A stretch of DNA of 64,000 bases. It comes from Arthrobacter sp. MYb227. GTDB taxonomy: Bacteria > Actinomycetota > Actinomycetes > Actinomycetales > Micrococcaceae. This document shows positions 27,329 to 37,252 of this stretch, in pieces. A program made the translations under genes and the position numbers. The stretch's first letter is position 1. The number at the start of each line of letters is the position of its first letter. Under the pieces are notes generated by a model. The model was not told the origin of the DNA and did not search any database. It worked only from the letters and a program-made list of their open reading frames with translations. The stretch spans positions 1-64,000 of the forward strand of contig NZ_PCPT01000004.1 of the NCBI RefSeq assembly GCF_002975435.1. The letters are read 5' to 3'.

Positions 27329-28234
27329 ATGTTCAGACGCGTCAAGCACTGGGGACCGGGGCTACTACTCCTCGCCCCCACCATTATTCTGGTTGGCGTT
27401 TTCGTCTACTGGCTCATCATCGAAAACTTCAGGGTGTCACTGACCAATCAGCACACTGCAAAACCCAGCGACAAGTACGTAGGCTTTGAAAACTACACAA
27501 ACTTGTTGGCTGACCCTAACTTCCAGCACTCCCTATGGAACCTGCTGATTCTCACCATCGTCTTTTTGGGCGGAACCCTGATCTTTGGTTTCCTCTGGGC
27601 CTGGATCTTGGACAAACCGGCCAAGGGCGAAGGATTCTTCCGGGCCGTATACCTGTTCCCCATGTCGATTTCATTCATCGCCTCCGGTGTTGTGTGGCGT
27701 TGGTTGCTCTCCTCACTGCAGACCGATCAACCAGGTGGTGAGCGGACAACCGGCCTGAACCGTTTGTTAGATTCCATCGGTCTAGGCTTCATGCAGAACG
27801 ATTGGTGGTCCAACCCCACCTGGGGCATTGCAGCAATTGCTGTCCCAGCCATTTGGCAGCTTTCGGGCTACGTCATGGCCCTATTCCTTGCCGGTTTCCG
27901 TGGCATCCCCGAGGAACTACGCGAGGCAGCCCGCATTGACGGTTGCAGTGAATGGAAGCTCTATCGTCACGTGATCTTCCCTCAGCTAAACCCCGTGATG
28001 CTTTCGGCAGTGATCATCATTGGTCACATGTCCCTGAAACTCTTTGACCTCATCCGTGCCATCGTCCCGGATGCCAACACCTATGACGTCCAGGTCCCGG
28101 CAACCATGATGTGGGTTAAGTACATCGGTAGCGACTACGCGGATGCAGCAGCAATCGGCATGATCCTCTTGGTCCTTGTCGCAATCGTTGTTATCCCGTA
28201 CCTGATGTACACCTCGCGAGCGGAGAAGCGCTAA
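27329..28234 (+). CDS. sugar ABC transporter permease (MalF type)
   Basis: A 301-residue membrane protein from ATG 27329 (GGGAGGA upstream). Six hydrophobic segments; the first is LLLLAPTIILVGVFVYWLII. The EAA loop that contacts the ATPase reads EELREAARIDGCSEWKLYRH. The stop overlaps the next ATG (TAATG). The in-frame extension to 27296 is less likely. Confidence 0.93.
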   Translation: MFRRVKHWGPGLLLLAPTIILVGVFVYWLIIENFRVSLTNQHTAKPSDKYVGFENYTNLLADPNFQHSLWNLLILTIVFLGGTLIFGFLWAWILDKPAKGEGFFRAVYLFPMSISFIASGVVWRWLLSSLQTDQPGGERTTGLNRLLDSIGLGFMQNDWWSNPTWGIAAIAVPAIWQLSGYVMALFLAGFRGIPEELREAARIDGCSEWKLYRHVIFPQLNPVMLSAVIIIGHMSLKLFDLIRAIVPDANTYDVQVPATMMWVKYIGSDYADAAAIGMILLVLVAIVVIPYLMYTSRAEKR

Positions 28235-29115
28235 TGGCTACCTCGATTCTTGACCGCACTAGCTCCGGCGGCACCGCAGCCGGAGCCCCAAATCCGACCA
28301 AGCGTCGGATCAACAGGACGCTAAAATATGCGCTGCTGTTGCTCTTTGTGATCATGATTTTGATCCCCGCCTACGTGCTATTTATTACTAGTTTCAAGGG
28401 CACCTCCGACGCCGACCCATCACGGGCATGGCTGCTGCCGGAAACCTGGGAAACAGCTGGCTGGGTTAAGGCTTGGGAAACACTGGCACCCGCTCTGGGA
28501 CGTACCTTCTTGCTGGTCATCCCCTCGGCGATCATTTCGGCAACGCTGGGATCCATTAACGGTTACGTGCTTTCCAAATGGCGGTTCCCCGGCGCTAACG
28601 TTGTCTTCACGCTAATACTCTTTGGGATGTTCATCCCCTACCAGGCCGTGATGATCCCGCTGACCCAGCTGATGAGCAACCTTGGCGTCCCGCAGGGCAT
28701 TCCCTCGCTGATGCTGCTTCACATCGTTTACGGTTTACCTATTTGTACGCTGATCTTCAGAAACTACTACGAATCGGTGCCTAGTGAACTGATCGAGGCG
28801 GCACGCATGGACGGTGCCGGAATCCTGCGCACTTACTCCTCGGTGATCCTGCCCATCTCAACCCCAGGCTTTGTTGTCGTGTTGATCTGGCAGTTCACCT
28901 CGGCGTGGAACGACTACCTGTTCGCCGCGTTCTTCTCCTCCGGGCGTAACGGCCCGGTGACCATCGCGCTAAGCTTCCTAGCCGGTGGACAGCTCACCGA
29001 CTACGCTGCTTCCATGGCCGGTGCGCTCATTGCCTCGGTACCAACACTGCTTGTCTACATCCTGCTGGGCAAGTACTTTGTTGGCGGCTTGATGAGCGGC
29101 TCGGTCAAGGGCTAA
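28234..29115 (+). CDS. sugar ABC transporter permease (MalG type)
   Basis: A 293-residue inner-membrane protein with about six helices and the EAA loop SELIEAARMDGAGILRTYSS. It pairs with the preceding MalF-type permease. No ATPase gene follows, so it probably uses a shared (MsmK-like) ATPase encoded elsewhere. A strong terminator lies just downstream. Confidence 0.93.
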   Translation: MATSILDRTSSGGTAAGAPNPTKRRINRTLKYALLLLFVIMILIPAYVLFITSFKGTSDADPSRAWLLPETWETAGWVKAWETLAPALGRTFLLVIPSAIISATLGSINGYVLSKWRFPGANVVFTLILFGMFIPYQAVMIPLTQLMSNLGVPQGIPSLMLLHIVYGLPICTLIFRNYYESVPSELIEAARMDGAGILRTYSSVILPISTPGFVVVLIWQFTSAWNDYLFAAFFSSGRNGPVTIALSFLAGGQLTDYAASMAGALIASVPTLLVYILLGKYFVGGLMSGSVKG

Positions 29116-29140
29116 GAGCACCAAATCATGGAGCACCCGA

Positions 29141-29184
29141 TGCGTGGGGCGCTCGCCATAGCGGCGAAGCGCCCCACGCATTTT
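29141..29184 (+). terminator. terminator of the sugar ABC operon
   Basis: TGCGTGGGGCGCT/AGCGCCCCACGCA (29141-29153/29168-29180) followed by TTTT. Confidence 0.9.
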
Positions 29185-29233
29185 CGTTGTCTCCGAAGCT
29201 ACTCAAATCGTTGATGCTTCGAGTATCCCCCCT

Positions 29234-29614
29234 CTAGGACATCCACAAAACCTGGTGCTCTTCGTACTCAGCGGCCCTAGAAATTGCGAGAAGTTCGATC
29301 AGTTCACGTGGCAATGGCATGGCATGGGGAAGCTGGATGGAACCCTTACCAACTTTAAAGCCTTCCAATTTTCCGGCTGCGGACAGTGCCTCACGCGAGG
29401 AGGGCGTGCTGTAAAGGTTGATGTGGTGTGTGAAAACCGCGTATGAGATCAAGATGGTTTCCTTGATAAATGCTGGCTGTCCCCACTTGATCTGCACCCG
29501 TGCCTCGGGAAGTGCCGCTTCCAATACTTGGTGCAGGGATCTCACTCGTTCTTGTAGCTCGGGCGGAACATTGCTCAGATACTCATCCGGGGTACCACCC
29601 CTGACCTTGGCCAT
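29234..29614 (-). CDS. DUF1801 (YdhG/YdeI-like) protein
   Basis: About 126 residues from ATG 29614 (GAGGAGC eight bases before). Family pattern: TPDEYLSNVPPELQERVRSL, EARVQIKWGQPAFIKE and FKVGKGSIQLPHAMPLPREL. This small alpha/beta fold is related to frataxin-like iron-binding proteins, but the function is not established. It is a single gene. Confidence 0.88.
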   Translation of the reverse strand: MAKVRGGTPDEYLSNVPPELQERVRSLHQVLEAALPEARVQIKWGQPAFIKETILISYAVFTHHINLYSTPSSREALSAAGKLEGFKVGKGSIQLPHAMPLPRELIELLAISRAAEYEEHQVLWMS

Positions 29615-29912
29615 AAAGCTCCTCATGATTCTTGATGATCAAAGATTGCAGGAGCGAACTCCTTACGCATCTGCCCTCGTGCCTCCACCCTAGCCTGAGC
29701 GCATTTCCCGGCTAAGAACTGGGCTGGCGATTGTCTACACAGCAGGGTCGGTAGGCAGTTTCAGCAATGCTTATCACGCAACGTTCGTGAGGTTCTCACC
29801 TGCCAATCGGGCGCACCAATGCTCCTGCTCGTCAACCACTGGTGTCCGCATCAAGGGAGGTTCACACTTGATCCAGCGAAGTGAATCGCAGCGCAAGGGT
29901 GAGGAGAAAACC

Positions 29913-30425
29913 ATGGACAGGGCAACATTGCGTAGCTTGCAACAACCTCTCAAACAGCGTTACCTGCAGCAGCCCGCCGAAGGAACGATCCGGCTCAGTG
30001 CCAACGGTACGATTGGTGCCCAAAATTTGTCCTGTTCGGTTCAAACCGGCCAAGCAATAGTTGCCGCGGGCCTCCATCCTTCAACGGGAGGCGACGGAAC
30101 TTTAGCGTGTTCCGGAGACTTGCTACTCCAAGCACTGGCGGCCTGCGCCGGAGTTACGTTGGCAGCGGTTGCAACTAACCGGGGATTCATGATCCAGGGG
30201 AATATCCAGGCAACGGGTGAATTGGATGTACGTGGCACCCTAGGAATCGATCCACAAGTTCCCGTAGGGTTTCGTTCAATAACGTTGTCCCTCGAACTAC
30301 AGAGCGATCTGAGCGTAGAACTTGTCACAGACTTGGTACAGACGACGGAAAAATATTGTGTAGTGCTTCAAACACTGCGTTCCGTGCTGCCCATCGAGGT
30401 CGAGTCATCGAACACTTCCGCCTAA
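29913..30425 (+). CDS. OsmC-family protein
   Basis: About 170 residues from ATG 29913 with GAGGAG upstream. The OsmC pattern includes a Gly-rich segment (GLHPSTGGDGTLACSGD) and the helix LLLQALAACAGVTLAAVA, each with a Cys, as expected for the thiol peroxidase pair. C-terminal QTTEKYCVVLQTLRS fits the family helix. Typical role: reduction of organic hydroperoxides. Cys placement suggests but does not prove peroxidase activity. Confidence 0.85.
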   Translation: MDRATLRSLQQPLKQRYLQQPAEGTIRLSANGTIGAQNLSCSVQTGQAIVAAGLHPSTGGDGTLACSGDLLLQALAACAGVTLAAVATNRGFMIQGNIQATGELDVRGTLGIDPQVPVGFRSITLSLELQSDLSVELVTDLVQTTEKYCVVLQTLRSVLPIEVESSNTSA

Positions 30426-30807
30426 CCAGCGGTGTTCTAAAAAGCGCGCAACGGCTGGCGCCGCGGTGCAGTGGAGGAAAGCACCGAGGCATCTTTGGCG
30501 CGGGTAAAGTTCGGATCTGCCGTGGTGAATCCCGTGCAAAATCTTCGAGTTCAGTCGATGACATCAGGCAAGTCTTCGGCGAACTCGGGGCGGCTCGCCG
30601 CGCATTTAGATAGTCAGGAAATGTACCTGCTATGGAAAGGCCTCGAGAGAAAAACAGCGCATTTAATGCAGCTCAAGGTCAACGGAAACGCTGCCATCCC
30701 ATGAATTCCTAGGCCAACGATATCGCTCTCACTGCCACCACGATGGCTACAATGGCGATTGATCCTGCAGCAAATTTGTAGCTCCTCGGCTTTCGTCGCC
30801 TTTAGTT
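30426..30807. other. intergenic region; possible broken membrane-peptide remnant
   Basis: No convincing gene. On the minus strand about 30802-30711 reads RRRKPRSYKFAAGSIAIVAI and on to a stop as a basic start plus one transmembrane helix, but no start codon precedes it in frame (TAA and TAG lie just upstream), so it looks broken. Plus-strand frames at 30356-30704 lack coding character. Confidence 0.4.
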
Positions 30808-31314
30808 CTACTCAAAATTTCTGATCCGCGGAAGAACCACCGCATGGATACCCATGGAAAGAATCAGCGTCACCGCAAAGATCAGGATCGAGCGAGTAAA
30901 TGCACTTTCTTGTGCGGCTTCGCCTTGCTCTCCCCAAACGCCAAGGATCAGTGTCAGCAAGGAAACTAGCGATGCATAACCGATCGAGATAAAGCTTGCG
31001 GGAACGGTTTTCTCTGCCATATACCAGTACCCGATTTTGAGCCGGTCCAGCGTATATCGTGTACCAAAGCCCAGCATCAGCAAGCCAAGACCCAGTTGAA
31101 TCAGCGCAGTGCTTTGCATACTGCCAAATCCGAATCCATCCGAACCGACATGGATGGCGATTGATGCAGGAAGCTCCGACCGGGACATCAGATAGAGGGC
31201 ACAGCAGAGAACAAACACGAGCAGCGGAATTATCGTCAATACCCAGAACAGCCGTTTGGGAGCCGCTTTGGAATCCGTGGTGCGGACCTGGCCTGCTGGA
31301 TTGCCGGTGATCAT
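30808..31314 (-). CDS. DUF1648/SdpI-like membrane protein
   Basis: 168 residues with four hydrophobic segments: VLTIIPLLVFVLCCALYLMS, ALIQLGLGLLMLGFG, FISIGYASLVSLLTLILGVW and SILIFAVTLILSMGIHAVVL. Between the first two, ELPASIAIHVGSDGFGFGSM resembles the periplasmic loop of DUF1648-type proteins, related to SdpI. The function is unknown. It starts at ATG 31314 with AAAGGAACC upstream. Confidence 0.65.
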   Translation of the reverse strand: MITGNPAGQVRTTDSKAAPKRLFWVLTIIPLLVFVLCCALYLMSRSELPASIAIHVGSDGFGFGSMQSTALIQLGLGLLMLGFGTRYTLDRLKIGYWYMAEKTVPASFISIGYASLVSLLTLILGVWGEQGEAAQESAFTRSILIFAVTLILSMGIHAVVLPRIRNFE

Positions 31315-31383
31315 CGTTGCTGGTTCCTTTGCTAGCTATTTCACCCCAGCCTAGTTCAGGTAGGTTCCCATCCGCCAAAGCAA

Positions 31384-31439
31384 CAGGGGGGCCGGCACTC
31401 CCCAACACACCATGTTGTCAAAGAGTACCGACCCCCCTG
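31384..31439 (-). terminator. terminator of pheST
   Basis: CAGGGGGGCCGGCACTC pairs with GAGTACCGACCCCCCTG (31384-31400/31423-31439) with a few mismatches, 24 bases past the pheT stop. Confidence 0.75.
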
Positions 31440-31462
31440 AAGGAATCAGCGATTATACCGCT

Positions 31463-34003
31463 TTAGCGCTGTACTGCACCAAAACGCTCGGCGGCTAGTG
31501 CCACGGCTCCGGCACGAGCCTCCGATGCCTCATCGGCGGTCAGCGTGCGGTCGGTGGCACGGAAGCGCAGACCAAAGGCCAACGACTTCTTGCCGTCCTC
31601 GATGCCGGTGCCCGAGTACACATCAAAGAGCGCAATGTCCTCAAGCAGTTCACCGGCACCTTCACGCAGGGCCTCCAGCACATCCGAGGCCACAACGCCC
31701 TGTTCGACAACCAAGGCTACGTCCTGGGTGGAGATCGGGAAGGTGGAGATGTGCTTGGCGACAATCACATCTGCGGCAGCGTCGAAGAGCACGTCCACGT
31801 CGATTTCCATGGCCACCGTGCGCTCGGGAAGATCCAGCTCGGCCAGCAGCTTCGGGTGAAGCTCGCCGGCAAAGCCAACCTGGGTGCCGTCGCGCAGGCT
31901 CAAGGCAGCGGTGCGTCCGGGGTGGAATGCCTGGTGCGTTCCCTGAGCAACAACTACCTCAACACCCAAGATGTCCGAGACAAGCTTTGCAATATCGAGG
32001 GCATCGGCCCAGTCGTAGACGCGCGGGGTGTGCTCGGCGGCAACCGGTGAATCATGACCCGTGAGTACCGCGGCAATGTGGGTTGGCTGGTGTGGCAATC
32101 CTGCGTAGAGTGCGTCGAGTTCGGCATCAGATGGCTTAATGGCCAGCGGCGGGATTGAGGCGGTACCCAAGGTTTCACCGGGCAGGAAGACCAAACCTGA
32201 TTCAAAGAGGGCAAGATCGCGGAAGCCACGGCCGTGGTTACGGCGAGCAATGTTCAGCAGACCCGGCAGCAGCGAGGTACGCATGAAGCCAAATTCACTG
32301 GACATCGGGTTGTTCAGCTTCACCGCCGGAACCTCACCGGTCACCGGGGCACCGAAGGTATCGTTCTGTGCCTTGGTGACAAACGGGTAGGCAAGTACCT
32401 CGGTCAAACCCGAATCGGCGAGAGCCGCAACCACGCGGCGACGCTGGGACTGCACGCGGGAGTATCCGCGGCCCGGAGGCGCCGTTGGCAAGGTTGCCGG
32501 GATCTTGTCGTAACCCACAAGGCGGGCAATTTCCTCGGTCAGATCCTGCTTGGTTTCCAGATCCGGACGCCATGACGGAGCGGTGACCAGGTAACCGGTA
32601 GCGCTCTTGTCGATGCTTGCGCCAATTTCCTCCAAGGCCCAGATGATCTGGTCCTCGGTGTAGTCGATGCCGATCAGTGCCGAAGCAAAACCTGCCGGCA
32701 GGTCAATGACTACGGGTGCCGGGGCGGTACCGGCATCGGTGATCTCGGTGGTGGCGGTGCCACCGGCGAGTTCAACCAGTAGGTTTACCGCACGCTGAGC
32801 AGCCTCATCTGCGATCTCCCAGTCAACGCCGCGCTCAAAACGCTTCGAGGCCTCGGAGGGCAACTTGTGGCGGCGACGTGAACGAGCGATAGAGATTGGC
32901 TCGAAGTGCGCGGCCTCAATCAGCACGGTGGTCGTCGCATCCGATACCTCGGTGGAGGCACCACCCATGACACCGGCAATGCCAATGGCACCGGACTCAT
33001 CGGTGATCAACAGATCCTCAACGTTGAGCTTGCGAGTCTTCCCATCAAGGGTCGCTAGGGTTTCACCTTCGCTCGCACGGCGCACCGTAATGGTGCCGGT
33101 GAGTTTGTCGGCGTCGTAGAAGTGCAGCGGCTGGCCGAGTTCAAGCATCACGTAGTTTGAAATATCAACGACCAGCGAGATTGAACGCATGCCGGCCAGG
33201 CTCAGTCGGCTAGCCATCCATGGCGGGGTGGGCAGGCTCGGATCAATGTTTGTCACCTTGCGGGTGACAAAGCGGTCGCAACCATCCTTGCCGTAGATTC
33301 CCGCGGTGTCCGCGAGGACTACCGGGTGGCCCGGTGCGGTTGCCTCGTCCACGACCACCAGCGAGGCCGGATCGGTGTAGGCGGTTCCGGTGGCGTGCGC
33401 GAATTCGCGTGCCACCCCACGGATGGAAAACGCGTAGGAACGGTCCGGGGTCACGTTGATTTCCGCTGCCTGATCGTACAGACCCAGCAACTCCATCGCG
33501 TCGGTGCCCAGTTCGGGGTCAAGACCGATGCGGGAGAGAACCAAGATGCCATCGTGGTCATCACCAATGCCGAGTTCGCGCACGGAGGCGATCATGCCCG
33601 CCGAGAGGTGACCATAGGTCTGGCGAGCGCTGATCTTGAAGTCGCCCGGCAGTACTGCTCCGGGAAGCGTGACAACAACCTTGTCACCGACCACGAAGTT
33701 GTGCGCACCGCAAATGATGCCTTGGACGCCCGAGGGATCGATGCCCTCATGGGTCAGGGTCTGTTCCTGGCCCTCGGGGACCACACGGACCTGGCACCAG
33801 TTAATGGTCTTGCCGTTGGTCTGCTCTTCCTTGACGATGGAGAGCACCTGGCCAACCACGATCGGGCCGGAAATCTCGTCGGTGGGACGGTGCACGTCCT
33901 CTTCCTCGAGTCCTACCTTGACCAACTCGGCCATAACGTCTTCTGCGGTTGCTTCTGCAGGAACCTGCGCGTATTCGCGCAGCCATGAAAGTGGAATACG
34001 CAT
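31463..34003 (-). CDS. pheT: phenylalanyl-tRNA synthetase beta subunit
   Basis: 846 residues, normal for bacterial PheT. The N-terminal tRNA-binding domain (VGQVLSIVKEEQTNGKTINW) is followed by the B3/B4 editing region (FYDADKLTGTITVRRA and neighbouring strands), the B5 domain, the catalytic-like core (LLPGLLNIARRNHGRG) and the C-terminal ferredoxin-fold anticodon-binding domain (HISTFPISTQDVALVVEQGV). Works as an alpha2-beta2 tetramer with PheS. It begins three bases after pheS. Confidence 0.97.
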   Translation of the reverse strand: MRIPLSWLREYAQVPAEATAEDVMAELVKVGLEEEDVHRPTDEISGPIVVGQVLSIVKEEQTNGKTINWCQVRVVPEGQEQTLTHEGIDPSGVQGIICGAHNFVVGDKVVVTLPGAVLPGDFKISARQTYGHLSAGMIASVRELGIGDDHDGILVLSRIGLDPELGTDAMELLGLYDQAAEINVTPDRSYAFSIRGVAREFAHATGTAYTDPASLVVVDEATAPGHPVVLADTAGIYGKDGCDRFVTRKVTNIDPSLPTPPWMASRLSLAGMRSISLVVDISNYVMLELGQPLHFYDADKLTGTITVRRASEGETLATLDGKTRKLNVEDLLITDESGAIGIAGVMGGASTEVSDATTTVLIEAAHFEPISIARSRRRHKLPSEASKRFERGVDWEIADEAAQRAVNLLVELAGGTATTEITDAGTAPAPVVIDLPAGFASALIGIDYTEDQIIWALEEIGASIDKSATGYLVTAPSWRPDLETKQDLTEEIARLVGYDKIPATLPTAPPGRGYSRVQSQRRRVVAALADSGLTEVLAYPFVTKAQNDTFGAPVTGEVPAVKLNNPMSSEFGFMRTSLLPGLLNIARRNHGRGFRDLALFESGLVFLPGETLGTASIPPLAIKPSDAELDALYAGLPHQPTHIAAVLTGHDSPVAAEHTPRVYDWADALDIAKLVSDILGVEVVVAQGTHQAFHPGRTAALSLRDGTQVGFAGELHPKLLAELDLPERTVAMEIDVDVLFDAAADVIVAKHISTFPISTQDVALVVEQGVVASDVLEALREGAGELLEDIALFDVYSGTGIEDGKKSLAFGLRFRATDRTLTADEASEARAGAVALAAERFGAVQR

Positions 34004-34006
34004 GTC

Positions 34007-35095
34007 TTAGATCTCCATCCCGAAGTGCTCGCTGAAGCGGATATCGCCCTCGATCATGTCGTGCATGTCCGGGACCTCATTGCGGAACATGAGTGTGCGT
34101 TCCACACCCATGCCGAAGGCAAAGCCGGAGTATTCCTCCGGGTCGATGCCCGCGGCGCGCAGCACGTTGGGGTTGACCATGCCGCAGCCACCCCACTCGA
34201 TCCAGCGCGGACCGCCCTTGGCACCTGGGTGCCAGATATCCAGCTCCGCCGATGGTTCGGTGAAGGGGAAGAAGTTGGGGCGCAAACGAATCGAAGCGTC
34301 CTCGCCAAACATCTGGCGGGCAAAGTGCTCAAGGGTGCCGCGCAGATCCGCCATGGTCAGGTTCTTGTCAATGGCAAGGCCCTCGAACTGGTGGAAGACC
34401 GGTGTGTGTGTGGCATCGAGTTCATCGGTGCGGTAGACGCGGCCCGGGCACAAAACATAGATCGGCACTTCACGCTCGAGCATGGAACGGACCTGTACCG
34501 GGGAGGTGTGGGTACGCAGCAACAGGTGCGAGTCGACCGGGTCGATGAAGAAGGTGTCCTGCATTTCGCGGGCCGGGTGATCCGGTGCAAAGTTCAGTGC
34601 ATCAAAGTTGAACCATTCGGATTCGACCTCGGGGCCCTCAGCAATTTCCCAGCCCATGCCCACGAAGATATCCGAGACACGGTCCTGCAGCGTGGAGAGC
34701 GGGTGACGAGCACCGGCGCGACGGCGGCGCGGGGCAGCTGTCACATCAACTGTCTCTTCGACAAGGATGCGTGCGGCGTCCTCGGCTTCGAGGACCTCGG
34801 TGCGCGCGGCCAAAGCCTTGTTGACTCGGCCACGGGAAGCTCCCATGAGCTTGCCGGCAACAGCCTTTTCGCTCTTGTCGAGTTTGCCAATGGAACGGTT
34901 GGCCAGCGACAGCGGCGACTTCTCACCGGTGTGGGCCAGCCGTGCCGTCTTCAGTTCATCCAGGTTCGTCGCCGCGGCAAAGGCGGCAAGCGCAGCTTGT
35001 ACGGCAGTATCAATGCCAGCCTCGTCGGTGGGATGCGGGACGACCGGTGTTTGGGCGTCAAGGACGTCCACTTCCGGATTCGTGGGTTCAGACAT
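34007..35095 (-). CDS. pheS: phenylalanyl-tRNA synthetase alpha subunit
   Basis: 362 residues, class II synthetase catalytic subunit that charges tRNA-Phe. Motif 2 region [20 protein letters not shown] and motif 3 [15 protein letters not shown] are clear. The N-terminal ~100 residues form the usual coiled-coil tRNA arm ([20 protein letters not shown]). The ATG is divergent from the PBP gene. A 10-base AAGGGCCAAAG stretch stands upstream. No Phe leader peptide or T-box is apparent. Confidence 0.97.
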   Translation of the reverse strand: MSEPTNPEVDVLDAQTPVVPHPTDEAGIDTAVQAALAAFAAATNLDELKTARLAHTGEKSPLSLANRSIGKLDKSEKAVAGKLMGASRGRVNKALAARTEVLEAEDAARILVEETVDVTAAPRRRRAGARHPLSTLQDRVSDIFVGMGWEIAEGPEVESEWFNFDALNFAPDHPAREMQDTFFIDPVDSHLLLRTHTSPVQVRSMLEREVPIYVLCPGRVYRTDELDATHTPVFHQFEGLAIDKNLTMADLRGTLEHFARQMFGEDASIRLRPNFFPFTEPSAELDIWHPGAKGGPRWIEWGGCGMVNPNVLRAAGIDPEEYSGFAFGMGVERTLMFRNEVPDMHDMIEGDIRFSEHFGMEI

Positions 35096-35238
35096 GGGGG
35101 TTCTTTGGCCCTTTTCACTGTTGTTTGCGTCTCTGATTTCTTAGACCATTCTAGGTGCTTACACCCCTAGGGTTTGAATCGCGGCGCGATCACGTATCCG
35201 GTCGTGGTCGTGGACATCATCAAGTGAGGTAAGCAATA

Positions 35239-37152
35239 GTGGAAGTCATGTCCCGTGTTTCACAAACTTTTGCCCTGTCCACGGCCGCGCTGCTCCTCAT
35301 GGGATCGCTGAGCGCCTGTTCCACTCCCCCGACCCCAGATGCCACGGCCCAGGCATTGGCCCAAGGATTAGGGTCGCTCGACTTCTCCGCGGTGCCGCTT
35401 GCAGACCAAGACGCAGCAAGCATTTCCGCGGAATTAACCACGGCCCTTGAACCAATGATTAAGACTCCGCGTACAGTGAGTTTGGAATCCGTGGAAGTAG
35501 ACGAGGCTTCCGAAAAACCCAAGACCGCCACGGCAAGCTACAAAATTACCTGGGATCTAGATTCCAGCGATGTCGACTGGTCCTACACCACCACCGCGGC
35601 CTTGGTCTTTGACGACGAAAGCAAAACCTGGCAGGCCCGACTTGATCCATCGGTTGCGGTTCCCGGACTGGAAAAAGATCAGTACATTGCCAAAAAGTCC
35701 GTTGCTGCTACCCGCGGGGATATTCGTGGCAACAAGGATCAGGCGCTTGTGATCAAGCGAGACGTGCTGAACATCGGCTTAGATAAGGCAAGTAGCACCG
35801 AAGCCGAATGGGAATCCTCGGCCAAGGCCCTTGCCAAACTCCTAGATATCGAGGCAGATCCGCTGGTGCAACGCGTGGCTGCAGCGGGCCCACGCGCCTT
35901 TGTTCAGGCCATCACGCTACGCAATGATCAAACCCAAACCATCCCGCAGGAAAAGTTTGATCAGATCCCGGGTGTCTTGGTTCAACATGATGCGGTTCCG
36001 CTGGCACCCACTCGCTCCTTTGCACGCCCCATCATAGGCTCATTCGGTGAGGCAACGGCAGAAATCGTTGAGGCTTCAAAGGGGACCGTAAAGGCCGGTG
36101 ACAAGATCGGGCTATCCGGATTGCAAAAGGAATACCAAGATACGCTTGCCGGCACCCCCGGATACACCATCAGCATCTTCGATAAGGATAAAAAGCCTGT
36201 AGAAAGGCTGCTGGAGAACGCTCCGGTAGATGGCAAGGATCTGCAGATTACTTTGGATCGTGATACTCAGATGCTTGCCGAATCAATCCTTGAAGAGACA
36301 ACAAGTGATAGCGCGCTCGTAGCAGTGCGTCCCTCCGATGGAGCGATTCTTGCTGCCGCAAGCGGACCCAGCACCAACCCAGCAAACACAGCATTGCTCG
36401 GCAAATATGCACCGGGCTCCACATTCAAGGTAGTCACAGCCCTGGCCATGCTCCGTAATGGTGATACCCCCAAGAGCGTTGTCAATTGCCCGGCAACGGT
36501 GAGCGTTGATGGCAAGGAGTTCAAGAACTATGACGGTTACCCGACCTCCGCACTAGGGAAGATCCCGCTCTCCGAGGCACTTGCGCATTCCTGCAATACG
36601 GTATTTATTGAAGGCGCTCTCAAGGCCAAGTCCCCGGCGCTGGCGGAAGCAGCAACGGCCCTGGGTCTGAATGTCGATCCGGCCACCGGGGCTGCATCCT
36701 TTATTGGCGCGGTTCCCAACGATTCAACCGGTACCGAGCTCGGTGCCAACGGCATCGGGCAGGGAGTTGTCCAGTCCTCAACCTTGGGCATGGCAACCGT
36801 TGCTGCCTCGGTGGCAAATGGCGCCACGGTCACCCCATACCTGGTTGCAGATCCCAAGCCAGCGGCACCGGTGGCCGCCAAGAAACCCTTGACGGCTCAG
36901 GAAGCCAAGGATTTGGCCTCCATGATGGCCGAGGTTGTTGATCATGGAACGCTTAAGGATCTCAATAAGATCGGTGGAAAACCGGTGATCGGCAAGAGCG
37001 GCACCGCCGAATACGATGCCGAGCGCAACGCTCACGCCTGGACCATTGTTACCCAAGGAGATCTAGCGGTAGCGGTATTCGTTTCCGATGGGTCAGGTGG
37101 CGCACAAACGGCCGGCCCAATCGCCAAGAAGTTCTTGACCGAACATAAATAG
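35239..37152 (+). CDS. lipoprotein-type penicillin-binding protein (class B transpeptidase)
   Basis: 637 residues. The signal peptide ends in a lipobox (GSLSAC, Cys27), so it should be lipid-anchored outside the membrane. Residues about 35-145 form an NTF2-like MecA_N domain, then a PBP dimer domain, then the transpeptidase: SxxK S394-T-F-K397 in YAPGSTFKVV, SxN S451-C-N453, and KSG 586-588 in GKSGTAEY. All three active-site motifs are present, so activity is likely. This is the actinobacterial PBP2a/PbpA-like form with MecA_N. GTG 35239 (or ATG 35248) is the start. Confidence 0.9.
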   Translation: MEVMSRVSQTFALSTAALLLMGSLSACSTPPTPDATAQALAQGLGSLDFSAVPLADQDAASISAELTTALEPMIKTPRTVSLESVEVDEASEKPKTATASYKITWDLDSSDVDWSYTTTAALVFDDESKTWQARLDPSVAVPGLEKDQYIAKKSVAATRGDIRGNKDQALVIKRDVLNIGLDKASSTEAEWESSAKALAKLLDIEADPLVQRVAAAGPRAFVQAITLRNDQTQTIPQEKFDQIPGVLVQHDAVPLAPTRSFARPIIGSFGEATAEIVEASKGTVKAGDKIGLSGLQKEYQDTLAGTPGYTISIFDKDKKPVERLLENAPVDGKDLQITLDRDTQMLAESILEETTSDSALVAVRPSDGAILAAASGPSTNPANTALLGKYAPGSTFKVVTALAMLRNGDTPKSVVNCPATVSVDGKEFKNYDGYPTSALGKIPLSEALAHSCNTVFIEGALKAKSPALAEAATALGLNVDPATGAASFIGAVPNDSTGTELGANGIGQGVVQSSTLGMATVAASVANGATVTPYLVADPKPAAPVAAKKPLTAQEAKDLASMMAEVVDHGTLKDLNKIGGKPVIGKSGTAEYDAERNAHAWTIVTQGDLAVAVFVSDGSGGAQTAGPIAKKFLTEHK

Positions 37153-37161
37153 ACACTACCC

Positions 37162-37212
37162 AAAATGGTGAAGGGGCTAAGCGAATTTTTCGCTTAGCCC
37201 CTTCACCATTTT
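37162..37212 (+). terminator. terminator of the PBP gene
   Basis: A long perfect stem (AAAATGGTGAAGGGGCTAAG and three more bases, paired with its complement at 37190-37212), followed by TTTAC. It is convergent and so may also serve the LppM-like gene. Confidence 0.9.
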
Positions 37213-37252
37213 TACTACTTCTGCTCCATCTAAGTGGGGCAGGAAGCTATCT

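Noticed and set aside
34007-35200. T-box or Phe leader peptide before pheST
   Set aside because: No T-box sequence, no Phe-rich short frame and no competing hairpins were found.
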